Source of the DNA: Chara braunii
Taxonomy: Eukaryota; Streptophyta; Charophyceae; Charales; Characeae
Reading direction: 5' to 3'
Assembly (NCBI GenBank): GCA_003427395.1
Contig: BFEA01000220.1
Coordinates: 1,284,631 to 1,335,302, forward strand
Length of the DNA: 50,672 nucleotides
Position 1 is the first letter of the stretch, and each line of letters begins with the position of its first letter. The position numbers were made by a program, and so were the translations under genes. Below, in pieces: positions 19,067-31,202 of the stretch. The notes under the pieces were generated by a model. It searched no databases and was not told the origin of the DNA. It saw nothing but the letters and a program-made list of their open reading frames with translations.

Positions 19067-20573
19067 GATTGGATCCAGACAGTGGTGCGATTGATGAGTT
19101 GGAGCAACCACCATCATCTGGCGAGACATTGGAGTAGCGTTTCATGGCGATTGGTCATCTTCAAGGTTGTTGTCAGTGAGGTTGGTGGTGTTGAGTGTGT
19201 GGCGAGAAGAATTGGACAGAGGGTGACACACTCCTGCTTAGGGTTGTGCAGGAGTGAATGGTGATTGATGCTCAGAGGTCTGGGAGACTCTGAGGAGGTT
19301 ATTTTTAGCCTGACGACTCATCTGGATACTGGCGATTGGTAAGAAAGTGATCCTCGGGTGTTGCGATTTTGGAATTGGGTCATGATCCCCAATTTCCAAG
19401 CAGCGCAGTACAGGGTAAAGTGGCGCTGCACTGAGTTTCTGAGTTATCAGCATCTGGGAGTCCAAATTCAGTGACTCTGTCAATCGAGGGTGAAACGCCT
19501 CAGGGAGAATTACTGGATCACCAAATTTCAGGAAGTTTGGTACGTGGGAACAATGGAAATCATCAAAGGATGAATGTGACGAAATGGGTCTGAGCAGACA
19601 GCCATAGCCAGGGATTCGTTTATCTTCGTCAGGGATATTCATGTAGTAAGTGTGTTCCTTACTTAAAGTTTACTCTGTGTGACGATTCTAGGGCTATTTT
19701 TAGATTAGCGAAATATGGTTTGTCAGTCAGTTCACAGTTGAAAATAGAAATTAAGACTGTGGGACAACCATATCCAATTTCTCCTACCTATTTTTTTTTA
19801 CTTCTACTAACCCTGTTTGATCTACTCTCTGACTCAAATTTCATCAGTGACTGTTTTACAGTGTTGCGATTCATCCTGTACAGTGAATTTGATGGTTGAG
19901 GGTCCTGTTGTCAGTGATAGTGCAAATTTGAATTTTGCGCTGCCATAGTTGAAGCTTAGCTAGACTAGGGTCAATCATAACTTTGATTTTGTCCGTCGGA
20001 ATTCAGTTCTGGCGGTCGTGGTAAATCACAATTCAGTATACAGTCTGTGTTTGAGATCGCACAATCAAATTTGATGTTCTGAGTCAGTTACTGTGTAATT
20101 TGTAATTCGCCATACCCAAGGTATGGCATACAGGGTCATTCGATGGTGAAGTCAGTAGGGTAGAGTCTAAAAATAGTGTACCCTGTAAATCGCTACATCT
20201 TGGTCATAAATAGTGATTTGTCAGTTATGAATAGTCACTCTTTCTAATTACTTATCAATACTAATCAGTCCAAGACTGCATCCTGAAAGTTATTGATACA
20301 GAATTTTTAGTAATTGCATGCAATTGAAGTGTCAGGGCAGGGAATGAAAAATCGTGAAATTGATTTTTGTTGAGTCAGCTCTAATCTGACCTTGATCCTC
20401 AAGCGGTCTGCCAAGACTAAGAACTCATTTGCTCAGATTAACCAATTTCTCTCTCCAGGCAGGTGACAGTAATTGAGTGAGTACTGCCGAGAAAACTCAA
20501 TTTTTGTTACTTCTTGTTCTATCTTCTGATTATTTGTTTTATTTTATTTATCTAAATTGTGTGAAAAAATAAA
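19067..20573 (+). other. Long leader of the tRNA-Met-primed element, no gene recognised
   Basis: The 1.5 kb between the PBS and the first gag codon is AT-rich and has only short frames. A long untranslated leader with packaging signals, or an internal insertion, would explain it. Confidence 0.4.
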
Positions 20574-22073
20574 ATGTATAGGGCAGAGAAGGGTAAAGCC
20601 TCTGAGGAGAAGCCTCAGATTCTTCTTGACCCTTTAAACGTTGAATTGCGTGCTAAGGAGGAGAAACTCCACCAACAGACAGAGGCAGTTGAGGCTTTAA
20701 AGGCTGAGTTGAAAAAGAAGGAGGAAGCTACCGAAACGGAGACTAGGAGGCGGGAACTGGCAGCAGATGTGGAGAAGGTCAGGGCGAATGGCAGCTCCAG
20801 CCAGTACAACAAGGATATTTTGCTGAATTCGTCCTCCTGCAGGATGAAATTCATCAGTCCTATTTTACTAACTGGGATGCCAGGATCACCAGTCTGGAAG
20901 AGAGTATGGCAGAGCATGCAAAAGCGTTGAAAGACATCTCTTCCAAACTCAATCGTCTCTTCGTCCATCTTCAGATCCCACCTACCCCGACTGTTCCTAC
21001 ACCTCATGGACCCTCTTAAGGGAGACCTCAGCCATCCCCACAATCCAAACATACATCCCCTCCCTCTACACCCAAGTTAACAACCTCAACACCATTTGAT
21101 ATGTAGCGGCCCAAGCTGACTCCCCCACTTATATTCTTTGGTGAGGACCCAAAGGTGGATGTGGCAGATTGGGTCACTGCATAACGAACCTATCTGAGTG
21201 GGTTCAAATGTGATGACGATGTAAAGGTGAGTGTCATCTTGACTCGCTTAGAGAGGACTGCACCAAAATGGTGCATCTTCACTTCCAGTAAGCAGGGGAT
21301 GAAAATGGTTGATTGGGCGCAGAGGTTGGGGGTGGCTGGTTTTCTGCAGGCTCTGTAGGATAGGTTTGCAGACAAGGAGCAGACCTGGAAAGCATTGGAT
21401 AAAATTCTGCTTCTAGCCAGAAGAAATTTGATGGCTCCTTGTCTAAACTTTATTCCACCTTTGAGAATCTGACATCGACTTCTGGTTGGAGATGAGTGAG
21501 CAGGATCTGAGGGCAACACCTGAGCAATACCAACTTGCTTTATTATCTCAAGGCCACAAGGACTGACGGTCTTTTGGCAGAGCAGCCCTGGACTTAGAGT
21601 CCAAACTCCATGTCCTGGAAGCACCTTCTGAAGGAAGGAAGGGACCCTCCTCAAAGGGGCGTAGAAGGAGGAAGGGTGCCCTGTTTACTGCAGCTTCGAG
21701 TTCTGATGATGATGCAGCATCCCAGAGTGGGACCCCTCCATCTGGGGCTGCTACCTCATCTCCTGCAGATTCTGTTGTTCTTACCCTAATTGATGCTTTG
21801 ATGGGCATGACGAGGGGTAAAGCACCAACCAGCAGCAAGGGGAAAGGTAAAGGACGTGCTTCTTCCCCTGGTGCCAAGAGAGTTCCATTACCACATGACG
21901 TTCGCTCGCGACCTGACCCCCTTCATCTTTCCACCTTCCCCTAGCATGCACTCAGAATCCAAATGGGAGTTTGGAGGAAGAGGAAGGACATGGGTGTCTA
22001 CCTAGGATGCGAGGGGGACCACTTTTTGAAGGACTATCCCAGCATGTCTCGCAGATCTACAGGCAACTCTAGT
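20574..22073 (+). pseudogene. Gag of the tRNA-Met-primed element (several stops and frameshifts)
   Basis: The ATG at 20,574 begins a lysine/glutamate-rich coiled coil (VELRAKEEKLHQQTEAVEAL). Around 21,110-21,300 comes a Ty3-type capsid segment: PKLTPPLIFFGEDPKVDVAD, then TYLSGFKCDDDVKVSVILTR and APKWC. Near 22,015 YLGCEGDHFLKDYP resembles a zinc knuckle with lost cysteines. Gag forms the particle that packages the RNA. The frame is broken repeatedly. Coding character (VEATVPSTSDDSPSDED) continues to about 22,210, where the sequence switches to an unrelated repeat, so pol is absent. Confidence 0.7.
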
Positions 22074-22214
22074 TAAAAAAACTAGAGTAGAGGGAGGTGG
22101 AAGCAACAGTTCCTTCCACCAGTGATGATTCACCTTCTGATGAAGATAAATCATCACATTCTCTCGCTGGTTTTCTTTGTAGAGTTGCATCATCAGGGTC
22201 CTTATTTTATGAGG

Positions 22215-22272
22215 ATATGGCCATCCCGCTATTTGCTTGCTTATCCTTGCGTTTATTATTTAACTATTATAA

Positions 22273-22325
<53 letters not shown>

Positions 22326-22698
22326 TTATTACATTATCATTATTGTTATTATTACAATATTATTATTGTTACTATTATTATTATTATTATTAAGATTTAT
22401 TATTATTAGTTTGTGCAACATGCTTTGGCAAGCAAAACACAGTAGAAAGGCGGGAGTGATAGAGAGGCAAATGAGACTTACCTGTTCTGCACCCGTGGTT
22501 GAAGGAGGCGAGTAACAAATGTACGAGAATGAAAACACAAATCTGCTGAGGCAGGGCTATAGGAAGGGAGGAAAGTAGAAGGGAGAAGAAGGAGAAAGGG
22601 GAGAGAGGAAGAAAGAGGGAGTTTTTCTTCTTTTTCACCTTCTCTTCCATACCCTCTCGCTATCTGACTTCTCAGTAACTCCAGACTACGAGAAAAGT

Positions 22699-22731
<33 letters not shown>

Positions 22732-24380
22732 GTGACAATGTGTGGGATCGAGGTCGTAAGAGAGACGCGAGACATACCTGGTGGTGGAAACGTGCGACAA
22801 TGGCCACGATTCACTCGTGCTTTAGAAGAGTTGTGGTCGTCGTTGCTCGGCATTATAGTAGCGGGCCAGATGGGATCAACCCTACGTAATCTGGGCACCG
22901 AACGTCAGATGGGATAACGACTCTGATTCTTCGTTGATAAGGATGATGCTAGTCCAACATTAACATTTATGAGATGACTATAGTGTTCTTGGTTGGTGAA
23001 ACCCATGATGCAATTTTGCTGACTGGAGCGAGGTCTCGACTATCCGGTCCTGCGTATATAATGTTGGTTGATGGTTGAAGATCGTTGTTGCACATCTTTT
23101 CCGATTATTATTATTATTATTTATTATTATTAGTATTATTAGTATTATTACTATTATTGCAGTCAGACTCGTTTTCAGTCACACCTTTCATGCACCATGG
23201 CAACAGCCCTCAATTCTCAGAAAATCGCAACCGAATATGCGTTCTCTTGCAATTGGCTATGGCGATTGTGCGCCCAAATAACTCGTTGATCACACACTGG
23301 ATCACCCTGGGTACCCCACGACCACACTCTGAGAACACACGCATAGACTCACGGTCGTTAGATACTGGTACACAGCAGGAAACATGCGACATTGGTCGCT
23401 GCATGCTCGTACTTCAACAAGTTGTTGAAGTCATCATCTGGCTGTAGTATAGGCTAGATAGGACCTACCGCATGTAGTCTGGGCGTTGAGTGCCAGATAG
23501 GATATCAACATTGGTTCTTCGTTGATGATAATGATGAGAATATTTCAGCATTGTCAATTATGAACACTTGGTGTATTCTCATTTGGAGAATCTCGTGATG
23601 CAATGCCGCTGTTGGTTCGAGGTCAAGACTATCTGGACTCATGTGCATGATGCTGCTTGTTTTTCTGGGTTTCGCTATTGCTCATCTCCCCTGCTACAGT
23701 CCGACAAGGCAAGACACACAGACTACTGAGCGCACAGACAGACTGGTTGGGTAGACAGATGGCAAATAAACAGACACGGACGGACATACAAGTAAAACAG
23801 ATGGACTAACAGACATGAACAGACTGACTGATAGACATAGACAAGCGAGCACAGTTAATCAGACAAGTGAACACAGTCAGTCAGATAACCCAACACAGTC
23901 AGACAAACGAACAAAACAGAAGGGCAAACACGGTCAGACAGACGGACACAGACACGGAAAGAGAATCGCATACACACAGAGGATGAAACAGAGAGAGTGT
24001 GGGAGAAAAGAGAAAGCGTACCTGGTGGAGAAGAGGTCGGCATTGGCATAGATATCATCACTCGCTAATAGTCAAGTTGTCTAGTTGCTGTCATACAACA
24101 GTTGTAGTGATAGGCTATAGAGTAGATAGGACCCCTGGTGCCATTCACAAGCGAGAGCTACATTGTGTTATGCTATTGGTGTTGCCCTATGGACATTGAC
24201 TCACGATTCTTCTGTATTGTTCTCAATAGGACGGTTGCTCGGTTCCAACGTACTATCTGCTCTGGCTTTGACTACCTGGACTTCAGATTGAATTTGCAAA
24301 CTAGATTTTTGTGCTTTATCCATATTCATGTTCCTCGCACTCTGGATTTTTGTGCTACGTCCATATCCATGTCCTTTGCA

Positions 24381-24435
<55 letters not shown>

Positions 24436-24558
24436 GTTGTGAGGATTGAGCCCTCAGAAGGGCCTTGCCTACTTGCATTTGTACTAGGCATAGGCCCAGC
24501 AAGCCTCGTGCCCGCCCTAAGTGAAGGCGGGCCAGATCTGTGACCGCCCTAAGTGAAG
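22215..24558 (+). repeat. 2.3-kb dispersed repeat, copy 1
   Basis: From ATATGG(C/T)CATCCCGCTATTTG onward this block is nearly identical, in the same orientation, to 48,260-50,672. The left edge is sharp and interrupts the gag remnant. Inside are (TTA)n tracts (22,274-22,410; 23,107-23,158; 24,383-24,435), a purine-rich strip (22,560-22,740), exon-like segments with minus-strand GT donors (22,475; 22,780; 24,020), a CAGACA-rich stretch (23,700-23,970) and a 21-bp palindrome (23,411-23,431). No open coding frame spans it. It may be a complex satellite unit or a non-autonomous element. Confidence 0.85.
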
Positions 24559-24654
24559 NCTTGCCTACTTGCATTTGTACTAGGCATAGGCCCAGCAAGC
24601 CTCGTGCCCGCCCTAAGTGAAGGCGGGCCAGATCTGTGACCGCCCTAAGTGAAG
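24464..24654. repeat. 95-bp direct duplication around an N, probable assembly artefact
   Basis: Positions 24,464-24,558 and 24,560-24,654 are identical (CTTGCCTACTTGCATTTGTA ... CCGCCCTAAGTGAAG), separated by a single N at 24,559. Each also carries a short internal duplication of CCGCCCTAAGTGAAG. An abutting exact duplicate at an N is typical of imperfect gap closing. Confidence 0.8.
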
Positions 24655-25609
24655 GCANNCCANCCAGTCAATAAGAGCCCTCTGTGTAAACAGTTCACGA
24701 AGTAGGGTTCATACANTTGCAGCACGCCAGTTGGTTGGAGTGCACCGAGTCTCGAATCTGCAAATATGGAGATTCCANGGCCTCTGNGTTAATTAGGCCT
24801 GGGCACTTGAACGTGAGGCCNACAATGCNTGCTGGGTATAGAGGCCGAAAATGNGAAAGAAAAATCGGCCACTATCTGAATCTGACCNCANNCCTTGACA
24901 AAAGAGGCGCANCTGCATCACCCNGGCCCCAACTNCATTGAGCCNGNATTCAGGCACTGGGGCCCAGTCGCAGACTGAAGGGAGGCCACCCACGCGCAAC
25001 ACTGGCATATAGGCAAGCAGGGCGAGTAGGCAGGGATCTTTTGCCAATACAGTCATTGCCGGCACGCTGCTTGAATGCAAGCTGCTGTGTTGCGCTAGGA
25101 GGAGGTGAAAGACAGGCATGCATTAGGCGGTAGTGCGTTGTCTGTGGGCGCAAGGCACTGGTGGCCATAGCCGGGCTGCCTGTGTGCACAGTGAAGGAAA
25201 AGGGTGAAGGTGGTTCTTCGGAGGTGAAGGGCGCTGTGGGTTATCAAGGGAGAACGTGGGTGAAGAGGACACGTACTTGGTGAAGGTGGAAGTCGGTATT
25301 GGTGTTGACATCACCGCTCGCTGGTAGTCAAGTTGTCGGGTTACTTTCATTGCTGTAGTTGTAGACTTAGTCTGCAGAGTAGGTAGGGCACCTGGCACCA
25401 TTCAGACAAAGAGCTACATCGGATTATGCTGTTGATGTTGCCCTGATGGGCTTGGACATTGACTCAAGATTCTTCTGTATTGTTCTCAATTGGATAGTTA
25501 CTTAGTTCCATTGTACTATCTGCTCTGGCCTTAACTACCTGGACTTCAGTGAGAATTGCAACCTAGATTTCGGTACTTGTTCGCATTCATGTCCCTTATA
25601 TTTATTTTC

Positions 25610-25662
<53 letters not shown>

Positions 25663-27078
25663 GCATTATTAGTAGTAGTAGTAGTATCTCAGACCCGATT
25701 TTTACCTTCATGCATGCGAACAGTAACGCAACAAACAGGTGATATATGCCCACTAAAAACTCAGAGATATGGGAACCCGGGTACGGGTTCACTTTCGAAA
25801 ACTACGACGACTCAGCGCCCAACCATTCACTGTTCACACACATCGGATCACACTGAATGTCGCACACACGACACTCTGATCTCATAGTCGCAGATTCACA
25901 GTGACGCACGGGGCACACCGCCATTGTGATATACACAAAGACGCCCGGTACCTGGCAGCANCGCTTCCTCATGGCTTACGGAGTGGGAATGAATCAGAGG
26001 CCGNGCGGTGCCTCTTGACTTATACTTCTGCAGCTTGCTGAGCTACCCTTTCCGTCGGCCCATGGTGCACACAACCCCTCGTAGNACTTGCAGAAATGGA
26101 CTGGGACANCCACAGTCTGATCCAGACAGACGCAGTTTGAGAAAGACAAGAACGGTCTGGGACAGACGNGCACAGTCTGAGCCAGACAGACGCAACTGTC
26201 TGGGACAAACAGCCAAAGGCCGACGCTCAGATATNNTGCGGCGGATACGCGATCACGTGTCCCACGCACAGATACAGTAGGACACATTCATACACTGGGA
26301 CACACACACANATAGCGGGGAAGAAGGAAAGACGAACAGNNAATACCGNAAGATCGGACATACCGGATGATCAGACATANCGGGTGAGCAGACAATCTCG
26401 GGTGAACAGGCAATANCGGGTGAAAGACACACNGGGAAAACGAATATGATTGGGACACCGGCGCATTCCCCGGTGTAAGCACCAGGCGCCAATCAAAAGA
26501 GGGAGAGAGCTACATCGGGGATATACTGTTGGTATTGCCACTTGGACTTGGACCTTAACCTACAAACCTGATGTATCATTTTCAAAAAGGGTGGCTACTT
26601 GGTTCCATTATGTTATCTACTCTTGTTTTGGCTACTTGGACTGATCATGTGATCTGCGAGGAGAATTTCAGTGCTTCGTCTACATTCATGTCCCTAGTAG
26701 CTAATTAGTAATATTATTATTGTTATTATTATTACTATTATTAGCAGATTCGTTTCATTACCCTTCTCCTACATGAGAACAGCAGCACACACAAACCGTG
26801 ATACACAATGACACAGAGAGAAAGGGGATATGCGTACAACAAAGGAGGGCAAAGAGAGAAAGAAGGAAGAGACCGTAGGTAAAGTTGTGGAGTGAAGTAG
26901 GTTGGGGCATTGGGGTTGACATGGGCCTGAGAACTTGAGTTATGGCTCACTACTAAATTGTATTGCTCTGTTTGGTTGAATGCGCAGAGCTATGATACTC
27001 GCTGCTTATATATGACTATTCAGACGACTGTGTGATCTCGCAACCCGGGTTTTTATATCATTCGTTTTCATTATCTTT
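24655..27078. repeat. Diverged copies of the 22-24 kb repeat modules, with many Ns
   Basis: At 25,272-25,570 and 26,500-26,730 the phrase GAGCTACAT...CTTGGAC...TACCTGGACTTCAG-like recurs, homologous to 24,155-24,300 and 50,225-50,370. (TTA)n tracts again follow (25,613-25,673). The 26,090-26,440 stretch is rich in CAGACA-type words, as at 23,700. Single Ns at 24,657-24,947 and 25,962-26,433 show poor consensus, so frames here cannot be trusted. A minus-strand frame at 25,401-25,123 covers an exon-like unit (RQLDYQRAVMSTPIPTSTF). Confidence 0.6.
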
Positions 27079-27080
27079 AA

Positions 27081-27171
<91 letters not shown>

Positions 27172-27178
27172 TCTTTTA

Positions 27179-27228
<50 letters not shown>

Positions 27229-27280
27229 TCCTTTATCAGTATTATTGTTATTATTATTATTATTGACATTATTATTACTT
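27079..27280. repeat. Long (TTA)n microsatellite, about 200 bp
   Basis: Nearly pure ATT units with short interruptions (TTTCTTTTATC, TTTCCTTTATC). The open frames across it encode only poly-Leu or poly-Ile and are not genes. Confidence 0.95.
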
Positions 27281-27537
27281 ATATCGACGGAACCACATAC
27301 TAGAATAGGAATCGGAATCGGACAGGGATGCGAGGTATGACGACTCTTACCGCCTTAATCCTCCTCCGCTTTCATATACCTAAACCCCACGTAAGCGCAC
27401 AACTACCTTCAAACAACATGAGTAGGCATAGTATTTTCGGATAGCTTACTGAGATCATTACTCATGCACAAAGGACTTTCATTCCTCGATTGCGGGAGCT
27501 CTGCCGGAGTTCAGGAGGAACTCTTGAGGCAGAGAAC

Positions 27538-27674
27538 GACGAGGTACGTTACTTCGACCCAGATGTTGTCTCATACAGGCTATCACCATAACAATGATCA
27601 TAAGGGTTAGGGACTCAGAATCAAAAACTCTTAAAGTCTTGGATTGCGGGTAGAGAAAAGGATGGCTGAGTGTG
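27538..27674. repeat. Dispersed segment also present at 45,830-45,966
   Basis: This segment (GACGAGGTACGTTACTTCGA ... GGCTGAGTGT) recurs with few differences at 45,830-45,966, where it ends directly against a sequencing-adapter junction. This copy is probably the genomic source or a member of the same repeat family. Confidence 0.75.
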
Positions 27675-27959
27675 AAACTGNTTGCTTCTNGATACAACAA
27701 TCTTGNTGTGGGNGCTGATCGGAGNTATGGATACAAGCTATCAGACCTCTCGCGATCNTTNTCTCNATATCCCATCCAAACANATGATGGGTACCTTGGT
27801 TTGNGTTGNCATAATTAACTGTCATGAATCACACCGATCATTGNTCATTATATATCTGATCCANCAATAANTNTNCAAACTAACAACGATTCAGGGNTCG
27901 AATGNCATCAAAAGCGATGACTTGAGNCATAGNTAAGACTTGTGTGGNGGTAAGAATAG

Positions 27960-28800
27960 CAGGGAAAGACTGCCTTAACTCCAAATGAGCCTTACGCTTG
28001 GTCAGTGGTAAGTTCAGGGACCCTTGGACATNCGCCTTATTGAGGNATAGCCANTGATAAGAGTNGNAGGGGAATCCTGTATTATCCGTGACTAGTCTGA
28101 TATAAGAGTTGTGAGGTTTCAAGGACACCTGCCTTATCATTAACCAACTTAACATTCTTTTCAGTGGTAAGAGTAAGCAAGGACCCTTGGACACCTGCCT
28201 TATTGAAGGCTAGCCANTGATAAGAGTAACAGGGAATCCTGTCTTATNAGTGACTAGTCTGATATAAGAGTTGNGAGGTTTCAAGGACACATGCCTTATC
28301 ACCGATTAAACCTCAGATTCTTTTCAATGGTAAGAGTAAGTAAGGATCCTTGGACACCCGCCTTATTGAGGGTTAGCCACTGATAAGAGTAGCAGGGGAA
28401 TCCTGTCTTATCAGCGACTAGTCTGACATAAGAGTTGTGAGGTTGNAAGGACACCTCCCTTATCATTGATCAAACCTAACATTCATTCAGTGGTAAGGGT
28501 AGTAAGGATCCTNGGACACCCGTCTTATTGAGGGNTAGCCAGTGATAAGAGTAGCAAGGGAATCCTGTCTTATCAATGACTAGTCCGATATAAGAGTTGT
28601 GAGGTTTGAAGGATACCTGCCTTATCAATAAACATCCTAGGGCTTAGTCAGTGATAAGAGTAGTAAGGATCCTTGGGCACCCGCCTTATTGAGGGTCGGT
28701 CAGTAATAAGAGTAACAGGGGAATCCTGTCTTATTAGTGACTAATCCAATATAAGAAGTAGCGAGGTTTCAAGGACACCTGCTTTATCAGTGGCTAGCCA
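27960..28800. repeat. Tandem satellite, about 162-bp unit, five copies
   Basis: The landmark CCTTATTGA recurs at 28,035, 28,198, 28,361, 28,523 and 28,684, giving periods of 163, 163, 162 and 161 bp. Each unit carries (C/T)TGATAAGAGTA, GGAATCCTGTCTTAT, GACTAGTC and GACACCTGCCTTATCA. The repeated GATAAG and CTTATC words make inverted pairs within a unit. Divergence between units is modest. The array is non-coding. Confidence 0.85.
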
Positions 28801-30017
28801 TAGGATAAGCCTACCGCTAAATGTGTTTGGCACACAGTGGCCAAGACCCACAAGTTTGCCCTTTGTCAAACAAAGCTCCAGTAACAGATGGATATGTCCT
28901 GAATGGTCTGCCATACCGCCGCTAACTTTCTCCACAATCTGCATTGTTCGGTCCTAACTAACTATCTCTGATTCTACTGAAAGAGGATAAGTGAGATCTT
29001 GCCTCAGAGAAAGACTATCCATTCATCTGATTCCTTTCCATGAGATTTTTTCCGCAAGTTGGATTGATGATGTGATCATGCGTGTTGGGAGAAGGAAAGG
29101 AACCTCGGATAGGATAATCTCAAAAAGGGATAGGAATGAGATAGTGAAAAAAATATGGAGAGTTACTACGACAGTAAAAAGATAAGTGAATTATTATTCA
29201 CTACCTGAAGCGAAAGGGCAACAACCCGAACAATTATTTAAGGATAGAAGTCAGTCAAAAGACACAGAGTCTAGAAGGAACTTTCTAGATCTCAGTTAGG
29301 AAGAGAGATATTAAATTTCTCTTGGACTGTNTTGTGTCTACAGGTTTCGACACTTCGGAGAACTTACGGGGGAATCCGTAAGAACAACAATTTTGTTAGC
29401 TCTGGATAACAGGTCGGTACTCCGACTCAACTTCCACCCATGGCTTGACACCCACACCTAAGACAAGACCTAAGAAGGGAACAGATAAATCTTCCCCCTG
29501 TATCTATGCCTAAATTGTCCAAATCACACTCAGGAGTCTTCAAAATGTGTGGGGCTGGGNTAAAATGGAGTCAGGGTTAGGAAGGAATGTTGTTTTCAAG
29601 GGTTTGGGGCGTGAGTGACATGCTATGAATGGATTAAAGGTTGACGCTTGTAGCGCATTTTGTGTCTGCATCTGTATATGTGTACGTGATGTCTTGCATT
29701 TGCACAGGTGTTGGACATTTGTGCTGTCTTCTGAGTTTGGGATCGTCTGAGAAATTCGGGCAAAGGGGCACGACAATCGTGAAAGTGAGGTCCACCGCTC
29801 AGTCAGCTCCCCTGATTTACATATATACATATATATATATATATATATACTTGTGAATGAGATAGTAGGTTGGTCGATATCTAGGAATTCATTTGTCTGG
29901 GACTTCTTTTGGGAAGAATGAGAGATTACTAAGGGCTTTACTCTGACATTTTCATAAGGTCAACAAAGGGGACATAGAGTCATTGTCATAGTTAGCTAAG
30001 AGTGGAAGAATGTCCGA
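28801..30017. other. No gene recognised
   Basis: Only short frames. An (AT)n tract lies at about 29,820-29,850. The 5' part of the LTR that ends at 30,424 probably begins in the last 150-200 bases, but the border could not be set. Confidence 0.4.
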
Positions 30018-30424
30018 GAAGTCGACCTGATTAGATAGTCGGTCCGGAGAGTTAGCACCTCGGGGCTCGACATACGGGTCAGTCTTAAGGCGTTCTACCG
30101 CGCGTATGCCTATGCTACGACGATCGAGAAAACGCCCTCAGCTGGCCGACCTCTGCGATTGCATGTAAAAACCTTCGTATGTGGGTCAGTAGCTCAGCAC
30201 GGATACGCCCACCTAAGGGATGGTGACAGCTTCCGCAGGTGGAGGTATGTTGTACCTTCGGGGATCCCTAACCTGTCGTAGGGAGTCGTGAGAGGTATAG
30301 CACGCGCGCACGGTCGGAGTTGGTATTTCGTTAAAGAGACAAAGAAACTCCTGCGTGACACGACCGTGAGGTCCAACACCAAAAACTTACTTCGCGTCTG
30401 GGTGTGGGACCGCCGCGCGCGACA
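30018..30424 (+). repeat. 5' LTR (3' portion) of the plus-strand Ty3/gypsy element
   Basis: Identified by its position, ending ...GCGCGACA two bases before the PBS, and by homology of 30,018-30,305 with the isolated fragment at 15,915-16,185. The left border is uncertain and may lie near 29,850-29,950. Confidence 0.65.
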
Positions 30425-30426
30425 GG

Positions 30427-30446
30427 TGGCGCCGTTGCCGGGGATC
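30427..30446 (+). promoter_or_regulatory. Primer-binding site, tRNA-Asp type
   Basis: TGGCGCCGTTGCCGGGGATC is a 20-base match to the complement of the 3' end of plant tRNA-Asp (GTC), the usual primer of many plant Ty3/gypsy elements. It lies two bases after the LTR end. Confidence 0.9.
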
Positions 30447-30622
30447 TCATTTTAAGCCGAGGTCCTTAGTGAACGAACTTGGGTAAAGCAAGATCCAGGC
30501 AGAACGACAATTATTAAAAAGTCGGTAATTAACTAAGACTCTAAGTAGAATAAGGAACCTTTGATATCTGGTGACGAGTAATTGCTCCAACTAAATCAGT
30601 GAGTAAATAAGAGTTGGCAAAT

Positions 30623-30955
30623 ATGGCACCTAAGGGCCGTGGGACCGGAACTGGTAGAGGAAGAGGCGGCAGACAAGGAAAGGCGTCTGAAAGGTCTGTG
30701 AACTTGACCAGTGAAAGGGGAGATTAGAATGAAGATGATGAGGAGAAAGATGAAGGATTGAGGGCAAGAAGGTATAGGGAGGAGAGGCGCATGCATACCC
30801 CAGACCCTGACGAAATGGCTTATTATTCATATAGGTATGCAAGGCGTTATGGAGAATCTCCACCACGCTTCAGGACGCCTAGTCGCCCGCATCCTAGCCC
30901 TTATCCACTATCTCAAGAACGACAGTTGGCTATCCTTTCCCCGCCTCACTAACAG
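30623..30955 (+). pseudogene. Small basic ORF between PBS and gag (one internal stop)
   Basis: From ATG 30,623 the frame reads MAPKGRGTGTGRGRGGRQGK, with one TAG at 30,725, then an acidic stretch (NEDDEEKDEGL), RARRYREERRMHTPDPDEMA and a proline-rich end before TAA. The first 20 residues are an RG-rich nucleic-acid-binding-like tail. It may be the original N-terminus of a Gag-like protein or a separate accessory peptide. No family recognised. Confidence 0.45.
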
Positions 30956-31202
30956 GGGCTCCGCGGGGCACCAAGCGTGCCTGATCCTCCTGTAGTTGTG
31001 CTGTCTGCGTCTCCTGATAGGAGGATGTGCATATCGCTTTTAATATTTCTACTATGTCAAATAGAGATATGTGGGTTAATAACATACTTGCTGTACAAAA
31101 ATATTATATAAAGGTTCAAAAGGATCGAAGGAGATGATGAGATAGAAAGGGGAATTAGTCAGATCTTGGGATTATAAGTCTACTAGCTAAAATAAAAGAG
31201 AT

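Noticed and set aside
22097-22409. Tyr/Ile/Leu-only frames over (TTA)n tracts, also at 24,138, 25,535, 27,006, 48,262 and 50,212
   Set aside because: Microsatellite translation; the frames are open only because TTA/TAT/ATT lack stops.
27958-28800. Possible CRISPR-like array at the satellite
   Set aside because: The units are contiguous 162-bp repeats without unique spacers, in eukaryotic DNA.
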